64,000 nucleotides of DNA from the NCBI GenBank assembly GCA_021324355.1, contig JAJPJD010000010.1, forward strand, positions 28,360 through 92,359, written 5' to 3'. Source of the stretch: Actinomycetota bacterium (GTDB taxonomy: Bacteria > Actinomycetota > Acidimicrobiia > Acidimicrobiales > RAAP-2). This document shows positions 53,014 through 61,425 of this stretch, piece after piece. The position numbers and the translations under genes are program-made. The notes below the pieces were generated by a model that searched no databases, was not told the DNA's origin, and worked only from the letters and a program-made list of their open reading frames with translations. The stretch's first letter is position 1; every line of letters starts with the position of its first letter.

Positions 53014-55101
53014 GTGGGATCGCGCGGCGTCCGTGGCCGTCTCGCCCTGGCCGTGGCGGTGGTGGCGGTGTCCTCCATGGCCGCGGGGGCAGCCGCTGCC
53101 TCCCCGGTCGCCCCGTCCAGCACCCCAAGCCTGGTGCTGGTGTCCCAGAGCGCAGCCGTCGTCCCTTCGGCACCCGGCCAGCCTGCGCCGTTCCAGGTCA
53201 CCGTGGCGGTCCGGGGCGATCCGCCACCGGGTTCTGAGCTCGGTCTCGCCTTCTACGAGAAGCTTGAGAGCCGCTCGGCGTTCGAGCAGACCCTGAGCGG
53301 CCGGCCGTCCGGCCTGATGCAGGACGTCGCCCCCGAGCCGCTGACCGCCCTGCGCCCAGTGGGCGCCGGGCTCCAGCTGGCCACCGACGTGGTGGCCGGC
53401 ACCACCGAGCCGGCCGGCTCCACCACTGTCGGGCTCGACGGCCACGGGGGCTGCGTCCCCGGCGACGGCGAGTGCTCGGGGGTGTACCCGGTGGTGGTGC
53501 AGCTGCTCAGCCCCCAAGGGGTGGTGCTCTCCCACCTCACCACCTACCTCGTGTATGCCGAGAACCGCAGCAGCCGGCCGATCGTCTTCTCCTGGGTGGT
53601 GCCGGTCGGGGCGCCGGTCGCGATCGCCGACCACGCGCCGCTCTCAGAGGCGATCCCCCCGCTGTCGCCAGCCCGGCTGCGAGACCTGGCCCAACTGACT
53701 GGGCTGCTGGCCGCCAACCCCTCCGTGCAAGTCACCGTGGCCCCCACCTTGTCCACCGTCCAGCGGCTTGAGGCCAGCCGGTCCCCCACGGCCCGCTCGA
53801 CCCTGTCCAACCTGCGCGCCATCGCGGCCGACGGTCCAGGCCGGATCCTGGCCCAGCCGTACGTCCCGGTGAACCTGGCTGCCCTCAGCGGGGCCGGCCT
53901 CCCGGCCGAGATCGTGGGGCAGACCCAGCCAGAGACCTCCATCCTCGGGCCGGTCTTCACCGGCCTCCCGCCGGCCGACCAGCCGTCGCAGAGCACCTGG
54001 GTGGCCGACGGTCCGGTGACCCCGGCGATCGCCAAAGGGCTGGCCCAGGTCCGGGCGGGCCAGCTGGTGCTGCCCGACACCGATCTCGCCCCGGCCACCG
54101 AGGAGTACCACGCCACCTGGTCGCAGCCGTTCAGCCTGGACCTCGGGCACGCGTCGGTTCGGGCTGCGGCCATCGACACGCAGGTCTCGAGCCTGTTCAG
54201 CGCCGACCGGGAGGATCCGGCCCTCGCTGCCTACCAGCTCCTGGCCGAACTGGCGATGATCCAGTCCGAGCTGCCCGGGGCGCCGGACCCCCGAGGCATC
54301 ATCGCCCTGCCGCCGCCCACGTGGGACCCAAACCCCCAGTTCGTGGCGGCCCTGGTCGGCGGGCTGGTGGGCAACCCGGTGATCGCCACCGCCACGCTCG
54401 GCACGTTCTTCTCGACCGTCCCGGTCGGGGGCAACCAGGCCGAGACCACCCGGCACCTCGCCAGTGGCGACGACCCCCAACGGATCGGACCAGCCGAGGC
54501 GGCCCAGATCGTGCGGGCTCGCACCCAGATCGACGCCTTCAGCTCCTCGTTGCTCGGCCCCCCGACGGTCGCCAATCAGTTGGAGGACCTGCTCCTCACC
54601 GCTGAGTCGAGCCAGCTGGGCACCGCCGGCCAGCTGGCCGGCCTGGCTGCGTTCAGCCGTGACCTCTCGGCCGAGCTGGCCTCGATCCGGGTCGTCACCA
54701 CCAGCGTGACCCTCACCGCGCAGACCGCCACCATCCCGATCACCATCGTCTCGAACGCCAACCTCCACCTGAGCGCGACCCTCACGCTGTCGAGCCCCAA
54801 GCTCGTCTTCCCCCAGGGCGCGACCCGGATGGTGCGGGTCGACCACCAGACCAACTCGGTCCAAGTGGAGGTGCGGGCACGGACCACCGGGGACCTGCCG
54901 CTCTCGTTCACCCTCACCGCTCCCGGTGGCGGCCTGGTGATCGCGCACGGCCGCCTCACCGTCCGCTCCACCGCCACCTCGATCGTCGCCATCGTCCTCA
55001 CGCTGGCCGCCGCCGCGGTGCTGTCGGGCTGGTGGGCCCGGACGTTCTGGCAGTCTCGGCGCAGGCGACGGTCCCGCGCCCTGCGCGGCGTGCCGGCGTG
55101 A
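53014..55101 (+). CDS. DUF6049 family exported membrane protein, partner of MurJ
   Basis: A 695-residue protein that begins with a signal peptide (ALAVAVVAVSSMAAGAAAASP). A long, Thr/Ser/Gly-rich extracellular domain follows, and one helix near 650-668 (SIVAIVLTLAAAAVLSGWWA) precedes a short Arg-rich cytoplasmic end. Mycobacterial Rv3909 has this layout and lies next to murJ. Its role is not known; an accessory function in lipid II export or cell envelope is likely. It starts with GTG 53014 and overlaps murJ by four bases. Confidence 0.8.
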   Translation: MGSRGVRGRLALAVAVVAVSSMAAGAAAASPVAPSSTPSLVLVSQSAAVVPSAPGQPAPFQVTVAVRGDPPPGSELGLAFYEKLESRSAFEQTLSGRPSGLMQDVAPEPLTALRPVGAGLQLATDVVAGTTEPAGSTTVGLDGHGGCVPGDGECSGVYPVVVQLLSPQGVVLSHLTTYLVYAENRSSRPIVFSWVVPVGAPVAIADHAPLSEAIPPLSPARLRDLAQLTGLLAANPSVQVTVAPTLSTVQRLEASRSPTARSTLSNLRAIAADGPGRILAQPYVPVNLAALSGAGLPAEIVGQTQPETSILGPVFTGLPPADQPSQSTWVADGPVTPAIAKGLAQVRAGQLVLPDTDLAPATEEYHATWSQPFSLDLGHASVRAAAIDTQVSSLFSADREDPALAAYQLLAELAMIQSELPGAPDPRGIIALPPPTWDPNPQFVAALVGGLVGNPVIATATLGTFFSTVPVGGNQAETTRHLASGDDPQRIGPAEAAQIVRARTQIDAFSSSLLGPPTVANQLEDLLLTAESSQLGTAGQLAGLAAFSRDLSAELASIRVVTTSVTLTAQTATIPITIVSNANLHLSATLTLSSPKLVFPQGATRMVRVDHQTNSVQVEVRARTTGDLPLSFTLTAPGGGLVIAHGRLTVRSTATSIVAIVLTLAAAAVLSGWWARTFWQSRRRRRSRALRGVPA

Positions 55102-56762
55102 GCGGGACCGTCGAGCAGGCACCGGCCCGCCCAGGGCCGGTCCAGCAGCCGGCCGGCCGGCTCCAGCGGGCGACGGTGGGGATGGCGCTCGGGACCGCCG
55201 CTTCCCGGCTGAGCGGGGTCGGCCGGGTCCTGGTCCTCGCCTACGCGTTGGGCTTCCACCACCTGGCCGACGCCTACAACCTGGCCAACACCACCCCCAA
55301 CATGCTCTACGACATCGTGCTCGGCGGGGTGCTGTCGGCCACCTTCATCCCGGTCTTCGTGGACCGGCTGGCCACCCGAAGCCCGGCCGAGGCGTGGCGG
55401 GCCATCTCCTCGGTGGTGACCCTCGCCCTGGTGTTGCTGGCAGTGGCCACGCTCGCGTTCTTCCTCCTCGCCCCGGCGGTCATCGATGCCTTCACCGCCT
55501 TCGGACACACCTCGGGGTTGCCCGCCGCCGAACTGGCCAAAGAACGGGCGGCTGCAACCGACCTGCTGCGCTGGTTCGTGCCCCAGGTCTTCTTCTACGG
55601 CCTGATCAGTCTCACCACCGCCCTGCTGAATGCCCGGGGCCGCTTCGTGGTCCCCACCTGGGTCCCGGTGGCCAACAACGCCGTGTGCATCGGGTGCCTC
55701 TTGTGGTTCCACCAGCTGGCCGCCCGACCCAGCCTGCACGGCGCACTCGCCTCAGGGCACCAGGTGGTCCTGCTCGGTCTGGGCACCACCGCTGGCGTCG
55801 CCCTCCAAGCGCTCTTGCTCCTGCCCAGCTACGCGCGGGCGGGGCTGGGCCGGGTCCGGCTCCACTGGGACCCAGGCCACGAGGCGGTCCGCACGGTCGT
55901 CCGACTTGGCCTGTGGACCTTCGGGTTCGTGGTCGCCAACCAGGTCGCGTTGTACGTGGTCCTGGCGCTCGCGGTCGGGGCCAAGGGCCAAGGGACGGTG
56001 TCCTCGTGGACCTACGCCTACACCTTCATGCAGATGCCCTACGCGGTGGTCGCGGTCTCGGTGATGAGCGCGGTCACCCCCGACCTCTCCCGGTTGTGGG
56101 CGGTCCACGACCTGGGGGGATTCCGGCGCCGCTTCACCGGCGGCCTGCGAGCCGTGCTCTCGATCATCATGCCGGCCGCGCTCGGCATGCTGCTGCTCGC
56201 CCGGCCGGCCGTCGCCCTCCTGCTCGGCCACGGGGCGGCGACCCCGAACCAGACCGCCGACGCCGGCGCCACCCTGGCCATCCTGGCGGCCGGCCTGCCC
56301 GGGTTCTGCACCTTCCTCTACGTGGTTCGGGCACTGCAGGCGATGCAGCGGACCAACGTCGCGTTCTGGCTCTATCTGGTCGAGAACGGCATCAACGTGG
56401 TGCTGGCGGTGCTGTTGGTCGGCCCGATGAGCGTCCGGGGCCTCGCGGTCTCGCTGGCTGCCGCCTACAGCGGCGCTGCCGTCCTGGCGGTCGCGGTGGT
56501 GCGGCGCTGGCTGGGCCAGCTCGGGGGCCGGCGGGCATGGTCCCCGCTCGCCGGCTCGGCCCTGGCCACCGTGGTCATGGGGGTGGTGGTGCTGCTGGCG
56601 TCCAACCTCTCCGGCGCCACCCACGGCCCCGGCCTGGCGCTCCGGGTGGTGGGGTCGGTCGCAGCCGGCGGACTCGCGTACCTGGCCACCGCGATGTTCC
56701 TGGCCGGCCGGGAGCGTCGCCGACCCGGCCGGACCGGGCTCGGGGAACCCCGCCCGGAGTGA
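55098..56762 (+). CDS. murJ: Lipid II flippase MurJ
   Basis: A 554-residue membrane protein with about 14 helices that moves lipid II across the membrane. The signature block TAASRLSGVGRVLVLAYALG leads to LADAYNLANTTPNMLYDIVLGGVLSATFIPVF. Later motifs include WVPVANN and MQMPYAVVAVSVMSAVTPDLSRL. The GTG start (GTGA) overlaps the upstream gene stop. No kinase-like C-terminal domain, as in mycobacterial MurJ, is present; the C-terminus is short and basic. Confidence 0.93.
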   Translation: MSGTVEQAPARPGPVQQPAGRLQRATVGMALGTAASRLSGVGRVLVLAYALGFHHLADAYNLANTTPNMLYDIVLGGVLSATFIPVFVDRLATRSPAEAWRAISSVVTLALVLLAVATLAFFLLAPAVIDAFTAFGHTSGLPAAELAKERAAATDLLRWFVPQVFFYGLISLTTALLNARGRFVVPTWVPVANNAVCIGCLLWFHQLAARPSLHGALASGHQVVLLGLGTTAGVALQALLLLPSYARAGLGRVRLHWDPGHEAVRTVVRLGLWTFGFVVANQVALYVVLALAVGAKGQGTVSSWTYAYTFMQMPYAVVAVSVMSAVTPDLSRLWAVHDLGGFRRRFTGGLRAVLSIIMPAALGMLLLARPAVALLLGHGAATPNQTADAGATLAILAAGLPGFCTFLYVVRALQAMQRTNVAFWLYLVENGINVVLAVLLVGPMSVRGLAVSLAAAYSGAAVLAVAVVRRWLGQLGGRRAWSPLAGSALATVVMGVVVLLASNLSGATHGPGLALRVVGSVAAGGLAYLATAMFLAGRERRRPGRTGLGEPRPE

Positions 56763-56795
56763 CAGACTGCCCCCGAGCCGACGGGGAGCGAGGGG

Positions 56796-57665
56796 ATGGC
56801 TGGGGTACGGATCGTCACTGACAGCGCATGTGATCTGGCCGACGCGATGGCGACCGAGCACGGGATCGTGATCGTGCCGCTGTCCATCCGATTCGGCGAC
56901 GAGGTCTTCGTCGACCGACGCGACCTTGGGGCGGCCGAGTTCTGGCGGCGCTGCGCCGAGAGCACCACCCTGCCCGAGACCGCCGCGCCCCCGCCCGGTG
57001 CCTTCGAGGAGGTCTTCCGGGCGGCGCGCGACGAGGGGTGCGACGCGGTGGTGTGCGTGACCATCTCGGCCGAGCTGTCCTCGGGCACCCACCAATCGGC
57101 CCAGAGCGCGGCTCGGGCTTTGGAGGGCTTCGACGTCCGGGTGCTCGACACCCGCAGCGTCACCATGGGCCAGGGGTTCGTGGCGCTGGCGGCGGCTGAG
57201 GCGGCGGCGGCCGGCGCGGGGCCGGACCAGGTGGTGGCGGTCGCGAAGGACGTGGCCTCCCGCACCCGCGTCTACGGCACCATCGGGACGCTCGAACACC
57301 TCCAACGGGGCGGGCGCATCGGCGCCGCCCGGGCGATGCTCGGGTCGATGCTGTCGATCAAGCCGGTGATCCAAGTCACCGACGGCATCGTGGCCGAGGA
57401 GTCCAAGCAGCGCACCCGGGCCCGCAGCCTCGAGTACCTCGCCGACAAGCTCCGCGGCCTGGCGCCGCTCGAACGCCTTGCGGTCTGCGACGGCGCCTCG
57501 GCCGATCTGGACCGCTTCCTCGCCCTGTTGGAGGGGATCGAGGTCACGAGCGGCGAGGTGGTGACGGTCGACCTCGGCCCGGTGGTCGGCACCCACACCG
57601 GCCCCAGCACGATCGGGGTCTGTGCCCAGCTGCCCACCGCGGCCGGGCCGAGGGCAGCCGGCTAA
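56796..57665 (+). CDS. DegV family fatty-acid-binding protein
   Basis: A 289-residue DegV/FakB-type protein. VRIVTDSACDLADAMATEHG and VPLSIRFGDEVFVDRRDL lead to TSPPSP-like ETAAPPPGAFEEVF. ISAELSSGTHQSAQSAA carries the fatty-acid carboxylate-binding Ser/Thr, and HLQRGGRIGAARAMLGSML follows near 165. FakB proteins present fatty acids to the kinase FakA; whether that system exists here is unknown. The GTG/ATG choice is ATG 56796. Confidence 0.88.
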   Translation: MAGVRIVTDSACDLADAMATEHGIVIVPLSIRFGDEVFVDRRDLGAAEFWRRCAESTTLPETAAPPPGAFEEVFRAARDEGCDAVVCVTISAELSSGTHQSAQSAARALEGFDVRVLDTRSVTMGQGFVALAAAEAAAAGAGPDQVVAVAKDVASRTRVYGTIGTLEHLQRGGRIGAARAMLGSMLSIKPVIQVTDGIVAEESKQRTRARSLEYLADKLRGLAPLERLAVCDGASADLDRFLALLEGIEVTSGEVVTVDLGPVVGTHTGPSTIGVCAQLPTAAGPRAAG

Positions 57666-57675
57666 CCTCCCGCCC

Positions 57676-58017
57676 ATGGTGCAAGGCTCCGACTCGTCCA
57701 CGGGCGCGTCCGAATCGGCGAGCGAGGAGTGGTCGGAGCGGGCGCTCGACCTGGTCGACCAGGCCTTGGGCGTCGTGCACGACCGTGTCCTGCGTCCGGT
57801 TCTGCTGGTCGGCCGCTCGGTGGTCTTCGGGGTGGTCATCGCGGTGGTCGCCCTGGTGGTCGTGATCCTGGTGGCGGTGGCGGTCGTCCGGTTGCTCGAC
57901 GTCTACGCCTTTGGGAACCGGGTGTGGGCCTCCGACGCTTTGTTCGGCACCGCGCTGTGCGTCGGAGGGTTCGTGGTCTGGTCCCGCCGCACCAGCCGAA
58001 CTGGCGGCCGCCGATGA
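57676..58017 (+). CDS. Small membrane protein of unknown function
   Basis: A 113-residue protein: a Ser/Glu-rich N-terminus and a long helix near 46-70 ([20 protein letters not shown]). A second hydrophobic segment is at about 85-100, with a basic end. ATG 57676 is 11 bases past the DegV stop, and its stop overlaps the trxB start (ATGA). It may be a membrane-attachment partner for the trx genes, but no evidence exists beyond position. Confidence 0.65.
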   Translation: MVQGSDSSTGASESASEEWSERALDLVDQALGVVHDRVLRPVLLVGRSVVFGVVIAVVALVVVILVAVAVVRLLDVYAFGNRVWASDALFGTALCVGGFVVWSRRTSRTGGRR

Positions 58018-58967
58018 CCGAGCATCGCAAGGTCCTCATCGCCGGATCCGGACCGGCCGGGCTGACGGCCGCCGTGTACACCGCCCGGGCGCAGCTCGAG
58101 CCGGTGGTGATCGAGGGCGAGCCGTCCTCCACCAGCGACCAGCCGGGGGGTCAGCTCATGCTCACCACCGACGTCGAGAACTACCCCGGGTTCCCCGACG
58201 GGATCCTGGGGCCCGAGCTCATGGCGGCGATGCGGGCGCAGGCGGCGCGGTTCGGGGCCGACATCCGCACCGCCAAGGTCACCCGGCTCGACCTTTCCGG
58301 CCCTCCGTTCGGGGTCTTCGTCGGGGACGGGGCGGTTCCCGACTACGAGGCCGAGGCCCTCATCGTGGCCACCGGAGCCCGCTCCCTCATGCTCGGGGTC
58401 CCCGGTGAGGAGCGCTTGCTCGCCCACGGCGTCTCCACCTGCGCCACCTGTGACGGCTTCTTCTTCCGGGGCCAGGACATCGCGGTGGTGGGTGGCGGCG
58501 ACTCGGCCCTGGAGGAGGCCCTGTTCCTGACCCGGTTCGCCCGCTCGGTCACCATCATCCACCGGCGGGACCAGCTCCGGGCGTCCAAGATCATGCAGAA
58601 CCGGGCCTTCGCCAACCCCACCATCACCTTCCGGTGGAACTCGAGGGTCACCGAAGTCCTGGGCGACACCCAGGTGCAGGGCCTGGCCCTGGTGGACACG
58701 GTGACCGGCGAAGCCTCCGAACTTGCGGTGACCGGGCTGTTCGTCGCGATCGGACACGAGCCCAACACAGCCATCGTGCAGGGTCAGCTCGAGCTGGACG
58801 AGCGGGGCTACATCAAGACGTTCGGCGGCTCGGCCACCAGCGTCGAGGGTGTGTTCGCGTGCGGGGACGTCCAGGACCACTACTACCGCCAGGCGGTGAC
58901 GGCCGCCGGGTCCGGCTGCATGGCGGCGATCGACGCCGAGCGCTACCTGGAGGCTCGAGGTTCCTAG
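58014..58967 (+). CDS. trxB: Thioredoxin-disulfide reductase
   Basis: A 317-residue FAD/NADPH enzyme that reduces thioredoxin. The FAD motif is [14 protein letters not shown], the redox-active disulfide is CATC (143-146) in [11 protein letters not shown], and the NADPH-binding loop is [23 protein letters not shown] and [20 protein letters not shown] close the FAD domain. It overlaps the preceding gene by four bases. This belongs to the murJ...trxB-trxA-cwlM...parB cluster conserved beside oriC in actinobacteria. Confidence 0.96.
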   Translation: MTEHRKVLIAGSGPAGLTAAVYTARAQLEPVVIEGEPSSTSDQPGGQLMLTTDVENYPGFPDGILGPELMAAMRAQAARFGADIRTAKVTRLDLSGPPFGVFVGDGAVPDYEAEALIVATGARSLMLGVPGEERLLAHGVSTCATCDGFFFRGQDIAVVGGGDSALEEALFLTRFARSVTIIHRRDQLRASKIMQNRAFANPTITFRWNSRVTEVLGDTQVQGLALVDTVTGEASELAVTGLFVAIGHEPNTAIVQGQLELDERGYIKTFGGSATSVEGVFACGDVQDHYYRQAVTAAGSGCMAAIDAERYLEARGS

Positions 58968-59078
58968 CGGGCCGGGGGAACAACCCCGGGCCATCAGGCG
59001 TTGGTCGGTCTCAGACGGCCCCGGGAAGCCCGGTGGCCGGGCTGCGGGGTCCCACCGCAGCCCACAGAGAGGATGGAC

Positions 59079-59405
59079 ATGAGCGGGAAGATCGTGCAGC
59101 TGGATGACGCTACCTTTGACGAGCATGTCAAGGCGTCCGACGTCCCGGTCCTGGTCGACTTCTGGGCCGAGTGGTGCGGGCCGTGCAAGGTGATCGCCCC
59201 GATCCTGGAGGAGATCGCCCAGGAACAGGAGGGGCGGCTGTCGGTGGCCAAGCTGAACGTGGACGACAGCCTCGAGGTGGCCCGCCGCTACGACGTGATG
59301 AGCATCCCGACCCTGCTCGTGTTCAAGGACGGCCAGCCCCAGGCCCGTCTGGTCGGAGCCAAGCCCAAGGCCCAGCTGCTCCAGGAGCTGGCGGCGTTCC
59401 TGTAG
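59079..59405 (+). CDS. trxA: Thioredoxin
   Basis: A 108-residue thioredoxin with the active site WCGPC (32-36) in VDFWAEWCGPCKVIAPILE and the cis-Pro in SIPTLLVF. The start ATG 59079 follows AGAGAGG at good spacing; an ATG at 59073 is less well spaced. It provides reducing power to peroxiredoxins such as the PrxQ-type enzyme at 42489. Confidence 0.96.
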   Translation: MSGKIVQLDDATFDEHVKASDVPVLVDFWAEWCGPCKVIAPILEEIAQEQEGRLSVAKLNVDDSLEVARRYDVMSIPTLLVFKDGQPQARLVGAKPKAQLLQELAAFL

Positions 59406-59419
59406 AGGGGCAGCTGCCC

Positions 59420-60385
59420 CTGGCCCAGGGCGACCGCGGGCCAGCCGTCGCCGAGCTCCGCCGCCGCCTCGGCCGGCTGGGCTTCACCACCGACGAAGAC
59501 CCACCTGACGAGTTCGGACCGGCCACTCGGGCTGCGGTCGAGGGGTTCCAGCACCGCCGTGGGCTCCGGGTCGACGGGCTGTGCGGACCCCAGACCTGGT
59601 CCACCCTGGTCGAAGCGGGGTGGCGACTCGGTCAGCGGGTCCTCCAGCGTCAGACCCCGATGCTGCGAGGCGATGACGTGGCCGAGCTTCAACAGCGGCT
59701 GGGCGCCCTCGGGTTCGACAGTGGTCGGGTGGACGGCATCTTCGGCGACAACACCGAGGCCGGGGTGCTCGACTTCCAGCGCAACGCCGGCATCACCGCC
59801 GACGGGGTGGTCGGACCGGTGACCGTCCGAGAACTGCGACGCATGCAGGCTCGCCACCGCCGGACCGAGCTGGTCTCGACGGTGCGGGCCCGGGAGCAGT
59901 TGCGCACCTCCCCGCCCACGCTGGCCGGACGGCACGTCGCGCTGGCCGAATCCGGCGGTCTCGCCCCGGCGGTCGCCGCGCTCGCCAGCTGCCTGGCCGC
60001 AACCGGCGCCCGGGTGACTGCCTTGCACGACCCTGACGACTCGACCCAGGCCCAGGCGGCCAACGCCGGCGAGGCCGACGTCCTGGTCGGACTCCGCCTC
60101 GACCCGGACGCCACCGGCTGTGCCACCGCCTACTACGCCGGCTACCGGACCGAGTCGGAGGGCGGCCGCCGGCTGGCCGAGCTCATCCAGGCGCACCTGC
60201 CGGAGGCGCTCGGCGTCGCCGACGGGGGATGCCGCGGGATGTCGATCCCACTGCTCCGGGAGACCAAGATGCCGGCGGTGGTGGTGGAGCTGGCCCACAG
60301 CGCCCTGGTCGGTGGCGGAGCCCACCAGCTCGCCTCGGCGATCACCACCGCGTTGCACGCGTGGGCGGCCGCGGCGTGGGAGTGA
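59420..60385 (+). CDS. CwlM-like protein: two peptidoglycan-binding repeats plus degenerate amidase domain
   Basis: About 321 residues if translation starts at CTG 59420. Two PG_binding_1 repeats lie near 1-70 (GDRGPAVAELRRRLGRLGF...DEFGPATRAAVEGFQ) and 75-145 (RGDDVAELQQRLGALGF...GIFGDNTEAGVLDFQ). The C-terminal Amidase_3-like fold reads RHVALAESGGLAPAVAALAS where a metal site normally has DPGHGG, and VLVGLRLDP where SIHAN is expected. VVVELAHSALV keeps the Glu region. So two zinc ligands seem lost, as for a regulatory pseudo-amidase. The frame has no ATG/GTG between the trxA stop and residue ~80; AGAGGGG (59404-59410) fits CTG 59420. Confidence 0.75.
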   Translation: MAQGDRGPAVAELRRRLGRLGFTTDEDPPDEFGPATRAAVEGFQHRRGLRVDGLCGPQTWSTLVEAGWRLGQRVLQRQTPMLRGDDVAELQQRLGALGFDSGRVDGIFGDNTEAGVLDFQRNAGITADGVVGPVTVRELRRMQARHRRTELVSTVRAREQLRTSPPTLAGRHVALAESGGLAPAVAALASCLAATGARVTALHDPDDSTQAQAANAGEADVLVGLRLDPDATGCATAYYAGYRTESEGGRRLAELIQAHLPEALGVADGGCRGMSIPLLRETKMPAVVVELAHSALVGGGAHQLASAITTALHAWAAAAWE

Positions 60386-60440
60386 CCAGGTCCTCAGTGA
60401 CCGCTGGGTGACCAAACCCTCGACCGGTGGACGAGCGTGA

Positions 60441-60473
60441 CCGTCCACAACGTCATGCACAGGTTGTGGACAA
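60441..60473. other. Inverted DnaA-box-like pair / hairpin between cwlM and parB
   Basis: TGTGGACAA (60465-60473) is a perfect DnaA box (TTGTCCACA on the other strand), and CCGTCCACA (60441-60449) matches 7 of 9. The core GTCCACAAC (60443-60451) and GTTGTGGAC (60463-60471) are exact inverted repeats around 11 bases, able to form a hairpin. The location between two convergent genes also suits a bidirectional terminator. Confidence 0.5.
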
Positions 60474-60480
60474 AGCTCAA

Positions 60481-61425
60481 CTAGCCATTCATCGGGCGAG
60501 GAGCATCCGGGGTCGGGTCCCCACGCTGCTGTCCCACCATGGTCCGGTAGATCCGCTCCAGGTCCTCGAGCGTCGCGAACTCGATGACCAGTCGACCCCG
60601 CTTGTTCTTGAGCTCAACCTTCACTCTCGTGTTGAGAAACCCGGCCAGCAACTCCTCGAGCTCCAGGAGCCCGGGCTCCGGAAGCCGGCGGGTCGGGCGC
60701 GGTCGATCGGTCTTCCCCGCGGTACTACCAGTGGTAGTACCAGTCAGCCGTTCCTGTGCCCGCCGGACCTCGTCCTCGACCGCTCGGACGCTGAGCCCCT
60801 CGGAGACCACCCGGGCGGCCAGCGCCTCTTGGAGCGCCCGGTCCGGCGTGCCGAGCAGCGCCCTGGCATGGCCAGCAGAGATCGTGGCGTCAGCCAGGGC
60901 CCGCTGCACACCAGCCGGTAGTTGCAGAAGGCGGAGCGTGTTGGTGATCGCGGCCCGGCTCTTGCCGACCCGCTTGGCCACCTGCTCGTGGGTGAAAGAG
61001 AAGTCATCGATCAGCTGCTGGTAGGCGGCTGCCTCCTCCAACGGGTTGAGATCCTCTCGGTGCAGGTTCTCGACGAGGGCCTGTTCCAGGCTGCGCGCGT
61101 CATCGGCGTGCGCCTGCGCCAGCACCGGAATGGTCTGGAGGCCGGCCCGTCGGGCTGCTCGCCACCGGCGCTCACCAGCGATGAGCTCGTAGCTCTCCGG
61201 CTCTCCCGGAAGCTCCTTCACCAGCACCGGCTGGAGGACGCCAAGCTCCCGGATCGAGGCCGCCAGTGCCGCCATCGCCTCCTCGTCGAAGTAGGTGCGG
61301 GGCTGGCGGGCGTTCGGGCGGATGCTGTTGATGGGGACCTCCCGGAGTGCCGACGTGTGCTGCCCCGGCAGCTCGGTGGGGATCAGCGCCCCGAGACCTC
61401 TACCCAGACCGCTTCGGCGCGCCAT
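60481..61425 (-). CDS. parB: Chromosome partitioning protein ParB
   Basis: A 314-residue CTP-switch DNA-binding clamp. The N-terminal MARRSGLGRGLGALIP interacts with ParA. NSIRPNARQPRTYFDE and the CTP motif GERRWRAARRAGLQ belong to the CTPase domain. HEDLNPLEEAAAYQQL-like and FTHEQVAKRVGKSRAAITNTLRLL form the helix-turn-helix that reads parS. ATG 61425 has AAGGAGGTCAGCA upstream and overlaps the parA end by 26 bases. A perfect parS site lies at 62781-62796. Confidence 0.95.
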   Translation of the reverse strand: MARRSGLGRGLGALIPTELPGQHTSALREVPINSIRPNARQPRTYFDEEAMAALAASIRELGVLQPVLVKELPGEPESYELIAGERRWRAARRAGLQTIPVLAQAHADDARSLEQALVENLHREDLNPLEEAAAYQQLIDDFSFTHEQVAKRVGKSRAAITNTLRLLQLPAGVQRALADATISAGHARALLGTPDRALQEALAARVVSEGLSVRAVEDEVRRAQERLTGTTTGSTAGKTDRPRPTRRLPEPGLLELEELLAGFLNTRVKVELKNKRGRLVIEFATLEDLERIYRTMVGQQRGDPTPDAPRPMNG

